Assembly (NCBI GenBank): GCA_018814445.1
Contig: JAHIZV010000164.1
Location: forward strand, 1-54,072
Direction: 5' to 3'
From: Verrucomicrobiota bacterium
GTDB taxonomy: Bacteria > Verrucomicrobiota > Kiritimatiellia > JAHIZV01
DNA: 54,072 nt
Below, piece by piece: positions 33,801 through 42,800 of this stretch. Under the pieces are notes generated by a model. That model made no database searches. It was not told where the DNA came from and saw only the letters and a program-made list of their open reading frames with translations. A program made the translations under genes and the position numbers. Numbering within the stretch: the first letter of the stretch is position 1; every line of letters starts with the position of its first letter.

Positions 33801-36800
33801 CGCTCGATGGGGACGCTTCAAACGGCGGCGAATGGACGTTCTACTTCAACAACACGGCCGTGAGCAACTGGGCCGACGCCAACAACTACAGCTCTCTCTC
33901 GCAATTCAATTGCCGGTTGATGAGCGACATATTCTCCACCAGCGGAACCTCCGCCGACTATGACGAATTCCTGATTCAGAATATGGTGATAACGAACTTC
34001 TCGACAGCCAACGGCGCCGTTCCTGTCATAACTAACAATGTGGCTAACTTCTATGCCCCCGAGAGCAGCACAGACTTCGGTACGAGGACGACCGGTTCAA
34101 CGAATGTATGGCGTTGGACGAGTCCGTTCGACAGCGAAACCATCGCGACCCTCATCTGGGCTCATTCAAACAAGGTGTGGGTCACTCTCCCTGATCTTGA
34201 CAACGACCGTCCGAACGACCGGCTTGTGGAATATAATCTCCTGGCAGGCAAGCTGGACGTGATCGACGATGATGAGAACATCCCGGACTTGAGGTACTTC
34301 CGTTTTGACGGCAGCGGCACGAACGTATACGACGCCCAGCTTACGAACGGGTTGTCGATTACCGGTGTTGTGCAGGACGTCGGCAGTGGTATCTATGGAA
34401 CAAGCGACGCGAGTAACCGGCCGATCTACACACTATCCAGTCCGGGTAAGACGCTCTTCACGAATGTCGCGATGGACGATAAGACGCTGAATAACGGCGA
34501 CGCGTATCTCTCGGCGGGATCTCTTGGTGAGGATGCGGGCAGCGTAACGATTAGTTACTCAAACCGTGTTCTGGGTGTTTGGACGACGATTGTCACGGTT
34601 GCTGACTATGATCACGACGGGTGGATTGGCGACACGCTGACGACGACGTCGAACTTCACATTCCAGGTGCTGGACGACGACCCGGTTCCGCCCGATGTTC
34701 TCGATGCACATCACCGCCTGGGAGGAGACGGCTCGTACATGATCGTCAGCACGAATGATGCGAGGGTTCCTTCTTCCGGCACCGGAACTAACCGCGCATG
34801 GGAAGTCCTGGACGGCACGCTCTATCATTTGTCCGCGACGCAAGAGTTCCGGATGAGCTTTGGTCTGCACGATTCGAGCGGCGTATCACGGGCGACGAGC
34901 GGAAACATCGGCGAGGTCATGAGTGTCACGATAGGCACGGATCCCAGAACGAACTGGGTCGGGTACTGGACGGGTGAGAACCGATATGACAGCAACACGC
35001 TGGCGCTCTACCACTTCAACGCGGGCAGCGGCACGAATGCGGTCGACTCCAGCTACCAGGGCATTGACGGCGCGTTGACCCGCGATTTCTTCACCAACGA
35101 GACCACTGGCGGCTGGCTGTTCGGCGGTGCAGGGGCCTATCTCAGCGCGTCATGGGATGCGACCCAGGGCGATTACATGCGTAGCGTGACGATTACAAAC
35201 GTCGACTTCGACGACGGGCTGACTGTCAGCTTCTGGTATCGCGTGCGGGATGAAGTGGGCAGTCCCACGAACGCAACGATTCTCAGGTGCAGGAATCTGC
35301 CTCTCGACATGTACCTGAACACCGACATCTACGGCGCGGGCTTCAACGGCCGTCTCAGGATGTTCGCCGGCGGCGGATTCTCGGGTCTGACGGACGTCGG
35401 GGCCGATCACGACTGGATTCACGTAGCCAGCGTCTACGATCCGGTGGACGGAGACTCGTCAAACGGCGGAACGTGGACCTTCTATCGCAACAACGTGGCC
35501 GTATCAAACTGGTCTGATGCCAATGACTACGGTTCACTGACGCAGTTTGATATGAGGTTTGGATCCGACCTTTTCTCCACTAACGGAAGCGCCGCCGACT
35601 ACGATGAGTTGCTCGTCCAGAACGGCATAGTAACGAATTTCGCAGTGGCTTACGGAACGGTTCTTGCGGTAACCAACAACATAGCAAACTACTATGCGGC
35701 GGAGAGCAGCAGCGATGCGGAAACGCAAAATGAGGGTTCAACGAATGTCTGGCGATGGGTTACGCCGTTCGGCAATACGACCATCGACCGACTCGTCTGG
35801 GCTCGCACCAACTTCGTCTGGATTACCGTGCCGGATATGGATAACGATCGTCCAAACGACCGATCGGTCGCGTGGACATCGCTAGTTGGACGCCTCACGG
35901 TCATTGATGACGATACGAACCGTCCCAGTCTCACGGCATTCAGATTCGACGGCGCTACCTCGATTTATGATGCGGACTTGACGAATGGCCTGTCCATTAC
36001 CGGACTGGTGCAGGATGCGGGGAGCGGCATCTTCGGCACCTCCGACGCTACCAACGGACCGACTTACTCTCTGTTCAGTCCGGAGAAGCAGCTCTTCACC
36101 AATGCGGCGATGAACGATCACGCGATCAGTGACTACGGCGCATATCTGACGGCAGAGCCCGTCGGGGAAGATGCCGCGAGCGTAGCCATCGCCTACAACG
36201 ACCGCATGCTTGGCGTGTGGACTACGGAGGTCAGCGTTTTTGACCGGGACTATGACGGGTGGGCCGGTGATATACGGAGGGCTCTGTCCAACTTCACCTT
36301 CGATGTCAGTGACGACGATGCCGATGCTCCGGACGCCCTGGACCCGCATAACCGCCTGGGCGCATCGGAATACATGATTGTCAGCACAAATGGGGCTCTT
36401 GTCCCCTCTTCCGGCAGCGGAATCAGCGCCATATGGACGGTTACGGACGGAGAACTGGTCAGCTTGTCCGCCGCTGCACCGCTGGAGATCAGCTTTGGCG
36501 CTCATGACGTGTACAGCGGTATTTCACGCGACACCAACGGCGCTTTGACGGAAGTCATGAGCGTATCGGTGGGCAGCACTCTCGGAACCAACTTCAGTTC
36601 TATGTGGACGGAGCCCAATGCGCCGAATTCCAGTACGCTGGTCCTATATCACTTCGGCGAGGGATCGGGCACGAATATCACCGACAGCAGCGGAAAGGGA
36701 TTCGACGCCACGATCAACAGCGACTTCTTCGCGACAGAGACGACGAACAGCTGGCTCAACAACGGAGGAGGAACCTATCTCTCAGGAACATCCGGCTCAC

Positions 36801-39800
36801 CGGGCGACTACGTCAACAGCATTACCGTCACCAATGTGAATATGAACGATGGACTGTCGATCAGTTTCTGGTACAGGGTGAGAGATGAAGGAGGAAGCCC
36901 GAATTCACACTCCCTGTTCCGCTGCCGCAACCTGCCGCTCGATCTGTTTGTTAACACCGACACGTTCGGCTTGGGGAACAACGGGCGCCTGCGGATGACT
37001 GGCGGCGGCATACAGTCGTCTTTCAGTTACTACGGAACGAATCATATCTGGGCCCACGTCGCGGCGGTATATGATCCGCTCGACGGGGATGCTTCCAACG
37101 GCGGAGAAATGACGTTCTACTTCAATAACACGGTCGTGAGCAACTGGAGTGATGCGAACGACTACTCATCCATTCATCAATTTAGCTTCCGCCTTATGAG
37201 CGACATCTTCTCCACGGCCGGAGCGTCCGCCGACTACGACGAGTTGGTTATCTATAACGGTGTGCTCGACAATTTTGCGAACGCGCTCGGCGCGGATATC
37301 ACTCCCATCATTACGAACAACATTCACAACTACTACGCGGCGTCCAGTAGCTCGGATGAGGAGACGAAGACAGCCGGGTCAACGAACCTGTGGCGGTGGG
37401 AAGAGCCGTTTGACGTCAACGTCATATCGAACCTGCTTGATGTGGGAACGAACACGGTCTGGATTACGGTCCCTGATCTCGATAACGACCGGCCGAACGA
37501 CCGGGCGGTTGTCTCCAACCAGCAGGTGGGTCTGCTTCGCGTGATCGATGACGACGACGATCCGCCCATGCTTGCAATGAGCCTCAACGCGACGGCCACG
37601 ATGCATCGGCTGTGGATCAACGAGGTGGACTACGACAATCCATCCTCGTCGCCGGAAACAAACGAATGGATTGAAATCGCCGGGGCCGCAGGCCTGTCGC
37701 TCGACAACTATGAGCTTGTGCTCATCAACCAGGCCGGCACGGAATATGCGGCGTACGACCTCGCAGACGCGGGGTACACGTTCTCCAACGAGGCCTATGG
37801 TTTCGGCTTCTTCGTTATAGGTGATGTGAATCCTGCGGAAGGATCGGCAGACTACACGCCTTCGGATTGGACGGGTGATGAGATTCAGCAAGGACCTACG
37901 GACTCTATTCAACTTCGCGTGAAGTCCGATTCCGCGAATGTGCACCTCGTCGACTATGCCGGGGACAATGCAACGACAACCGAAGATCAGGCAACGACGC
38001 TGACCGATAACTCCACGGATACCGACACGTCTCTCTACCTGGCCGGTACGGGTATCAACTTCTACAACTTCAGCTGGACGAACACAGGGCACTCGGCGAC
38101 ACCCGGTCATGCGAATGCAGGGCAGTATCTCTACGTGACGGTTACGGATGGAGATTTCTCGACGTCAGGCCTGACGCTGACGGGCCTGGTCGCCGATCTC
38201 AATAGCGGTATTGATTTCGATTCCCCGAGCAGCGGAACCGATCGGCCCCAATACAGCATCTACAATTCCGCGGGGTCGGCCCTGGTCTCCGGAGAGACTT
38301 TTGATGTCAGTCCTGCCACAGATGGCGACGCGAAGACGCCCGAAGTTCTGGCAGACTCCCTGTCCACCGCGATGGACAATATACCCGGCGTCTATACGGG
38401 CATTATCACGGCGGTCGATGTCGACACGGATCGAAGCAGTGACAGACTTGCGGCCACCTCTATTGTGTCGTTCGTGATTATCGACGATGACACCAATGCG
38501 CCACTCGCCGGATCTCAAGGCCTCACCGTATGGAAGGGAACGAATATCGTGTCCGACGTTTCCGGAGCCACGACGAACCGCATTTGGGTAGTCAGCGATG
38601 CAGATCTAACAGGCTTGGATCCGCTGAACCTGATCTTCAACATCTATGATGAAGACAGCGGGCTCGCACGCCATCCCGGGCCTGCTCCGATGAAGATGGC
38701 TGACACTTCGGGTAACTTCCGTCACGGCAGCTACTCGAATGGACCTAATCTCCGTATGGCCGGAGCGGCGGGCGGGACGGGCTACTCGGTCGAGTTCGAC
38801 GGAGTCAGTCAACGAGGCTACGGGCCCGTGACTCTGACGAATGCCCTGAGCGGCGACATGACGGTAGCCCTGTGGATCAACCCGGATGAAGTTACGGGTC
38901 AGCAACGATTGTTCGATGTGGGCGGTAACACATATCGGCGCTTTGTCCTGACGAACAACAACCTGAAGTTTACGGCCAACGGTTACTCGAATTATATCGT
39001 CTCCGCTTCGATCTCGACTGGCGCATGGACACATGTAGCTGTGGTGTACTCGAATAGCAACGCGACGTTCTTCAAGAATGGATCGAGTCTCGGTACAGTC
39101 ACGGGAGGTTCAGCCACGCTGACCTACGCTGTTGTTCTGACGAACTTCTTCGATGGACGGCTGGATGATATCCAGGCGTATGGACAGGCGCTGTCAGCTG
39201 CGGAGATCACTGCGCTCTACAGTTCTCCCGGGTCCACCAACAGCGGACTGGCCGCCCACTACCCGCTGGACGACTACGGGAACACGTATATGTCAGTGGA
39301 GAATTTCACGACCAACAACTCGACGAACTTCTCCTCGTCTCTGAGCAGTGTGGATACCACGATCAGCTCATCTACCAGCACCTGGTCATTCGCGGGGATT
39401 ACCACGCAGATCGTGGATGCGCTGGTGTTCTCAACGAATCGCGTCGGTTTGACGGCGGTGGACTCGGATCAGGACCGGAGTTCTGACGCTGCGGCAGGAA
39501 ATGAGAACACCCAATACGGCTACATTCATGTAATCGACGACGATACGAACGCGCCCGCGGTATCCGGGATCAAGTTGCTGGGAACGGGCACGGCCCTTAA
39601 CGATGTCGGCACGATCGCTCACTTCGATTTTGACATCGGGGCGACATTCGACACGAACAAGGAGTCGTCGGCGCGTTCGTTATCGGTGAAGTCGATCCAT
39701 CTCAGTTCCGGCGACCTCGAGATGCAGAATACCGATGGCGACTCCTACTACGCCAACGAAACCGGCGGTTGGGACGGAACGAAGTACTTCTTCTTCCGCG

Positions 39801-42800
39801 CCGTGGTTCAGTCGGACTACCAGATGGCCGTAACGAATATTTCATGGGAGCAACGCTCGACAGGCAGCGGTCCGACGGGCTGGATCGTGCGTGTTGTAAA
39901 CTACAACGGGATTGGAACGACCAATCTGTGGGGGCAGGGCACCAACGCGCAGAATTCCACGCTGAGTGAGACCAATGCGGCGGGCAGTCTCTCCTCTCTG
40001 ACCGGGACCAATGAATTCAGGATCTATCCGCTTTCATCGGCCGGCGGAGGATACGGGATTGACGACTGGCTCATTCAGGGGTCGCTGACACCACTGCCGG
40101 GCTCCGGCCTGCTCTCGGATGGCGATATGGCCGAAGGCACCATTTCACTGACCGGCCTCGTTCAGGATGCCTACAGCGGTGTGTACGGTACGAACAGCAG
40201 TGTGTTCGCGCCGAACTTTGACATCTTCAAACCGAGCGGCGCACAGTGGATCACCAACAAGGTCTTTGACAGCGGCCCGAGTTCAAACGGGGCCGCGCGC
40301 GGCACAAGCGCTGTTCTCGCGGACAGCCTCACGAGCATGGACACGAACAGCATCGAGGTCGGATCTGTCTATACAGGTTATGTGTATGTGACGGACTACG
40401 ATCACGACCGCAGTCTGGACTACCTGATGTCGACGTCTTCCTTCACGTTCACGGTCATTGACGACGATACCAACTCTCCGCTTCGCGGCGATCCGATGAG
40501 AATGTTCCTCGAGGAGAAAGCCCCGACGGAATACGGATACAGTGGCTCGGTCACCAGTCCTGTCTTTACAGTCCAGGACAGTCAACTGCGCGCCCTTTCG
40601 GAGACGAACGCGCTTGAGATGCTGTTCTATGTCAGCGATTTCAGCGGATTGGTTCGCGGTAACTCGGATGCGTCCCGGCAGATGAACATATCGATTGCCG
40701 GCTGGCTGACTAACAACGTTGCCAACTACAATGCAGCCCGGAGCTCGATCAGCGCCGCAAGCGGGAACAACATCTCGAATTCCTGGACGTTCACGAACGC
40801 GTGGAGTTACGACCAGGTCAGTGACCTGTTCGGCTCTGTGGGAACCACGAACGAGATACGGATTGACCTGTTCGATTCCGACTTCGACCGCGCACACGAT
40901 CAAATGACCAACATGAACGTCCTGTTCGGCAAGTTGGGCATAGGGGACGATGATACGGCGGCTCCGCGGATGAGAACGAACACGGCGACATTCGCCGATC
41001 GTCCGGCGCTTGAGGTCTATCTTGGTGGCGACACGAACATCACGGCATATTCCGGCCAGGGCAGCAATATATGGACTTACGCCACGGATGCGGCACGCGA
41101 CGAGAACAGGTCCAACCAGGTGTATATCACCGACGATGGTTCGCTGACGAACACTGCCAGACCGATCCACTTCAAGTTCTGGGTGTGGGACAATCTGAGC
41201 GGGCTCGAGATTGGCGGAGCCGGCGCGGAGACCAACACAGCGCTTTCACTTGGAGCCGTGATACAGACCAACATGGCCCAGTACTCGTCGAGTCTCAGCG
41301 AGACGCAGAAGAACTCAATGAGACTTCCGGGTCTGTCCACTCAGTACTGGGAGTGGGCGGGCTTCACGCGGGCGAATGTCTGCGACTTCAAGAGCGCTGA
41401 CGGTGGCAGTAACAGGATCGTTTTGCACGCGTTCGACGGCGACGTCGACAGAAGCGGCGACCATGCCAGCACGAACTATCAGCTCGGATGGTTCGTCGTG
41501 AACGATGACGACACCATCTCGCCGACCGGACTGAGTATGGAAGTCAAGAGCGGCGCCCAGATGACGGATCAGGACATCCGGAACGGAGGCTGGCAGCTGG
41601 ACCTGTTCCTGTACGACGCTTCCGGTATCGAAACGCAGAATTCGGGCAACACCTATGCCCCCAACTTCTCGCTCATCAGTCCGAATAGCCAGACTGTTCA
41701 GACGGAAGCAGCGTTCAGTCACTTCAGTATTCTGACAGGAAGCAACCGCGCCCGCAGAGCGAGTACCTTCGGTATTGACTACACGAATGTGCTGACGGGT
41801 ACATACCAGATCGTGTGGTCCGCACAGGACCGCGATGATGACTGCGACGGGGATCGGGGTTCGGTGACCAACAGCGCGATCTTCGCGCATTCGGCTAACT
41901 CGTTCCTCGTGATCGATGATGACACCGACAACCCGACCGCGCCGTCCAACGTGGTCGTGCAGGAATCCAACTGGACCAACGTGAACCTGTTCCACGTGTC
42001 GTGGGAGGGAGCCCAGGATTCGTCGGGGATATATCAGTACCGCCTGGACACAAACGCTGTCGAGCCGACCCTCATAGATGCCGGCGAGGCCTTGCCGTTC
42101 AGTGCCACCAACAGCGTTTCCATCATTATTTCGAACGCAGGTTTTGAGGCGGGAACCGTGGGCGCCGTTATCGACAGCAGTAACAGTGACGACAGCTACT
42201 GGGTCTATTTTGGATCCAGCGGAGAACAGAAGGTGCGCGTTCGCTGGGCTTCCGGCGGACAGGGGGGAAGCTCGAAGTACGCCCAGCTTGAGATGGACGG
42301 CGGCATCGAGCCGATCAGCGGCCGCTATATGCTGCTTGGTCAGGACGTGAACATCAACAACACCAACAGCGATTCCGTGGTGTTGTCCTTCTCAGCCTAT
42401 TTCAAGGGCGACATGTCGCACACCAATAATGCGGTGCCGGGCGCGACCGCCCGGGCGTTCCTCAAGGCGGAGTTCTTCAATTCAGACGATGAAGTCATCG
42501 AAGTACTCAGCAGCGAGTACACCGCCGATGCTTTCTGGGGCACCAACGTCCAGGATTGGACGCAGATGACGATTTCGACGAATTCGGGTCCCGCTGATAC
42601 CGCGTATGTCCGCTTTATCGTCGGTATTTCACAGGCGGGAACGGAACTGTCGTACACCGGATGCTGGGACAGCCTGACGGCAAATATCGGACTGCGTTCT
42701 CTGAACGGCACGATCTTCACCAATGCCGGGGAAGGTGTGACAACGAACTGGCTGTTCGGTGTTGACGATGACAACGATCGTTTGAACGACCGGATGAAAG

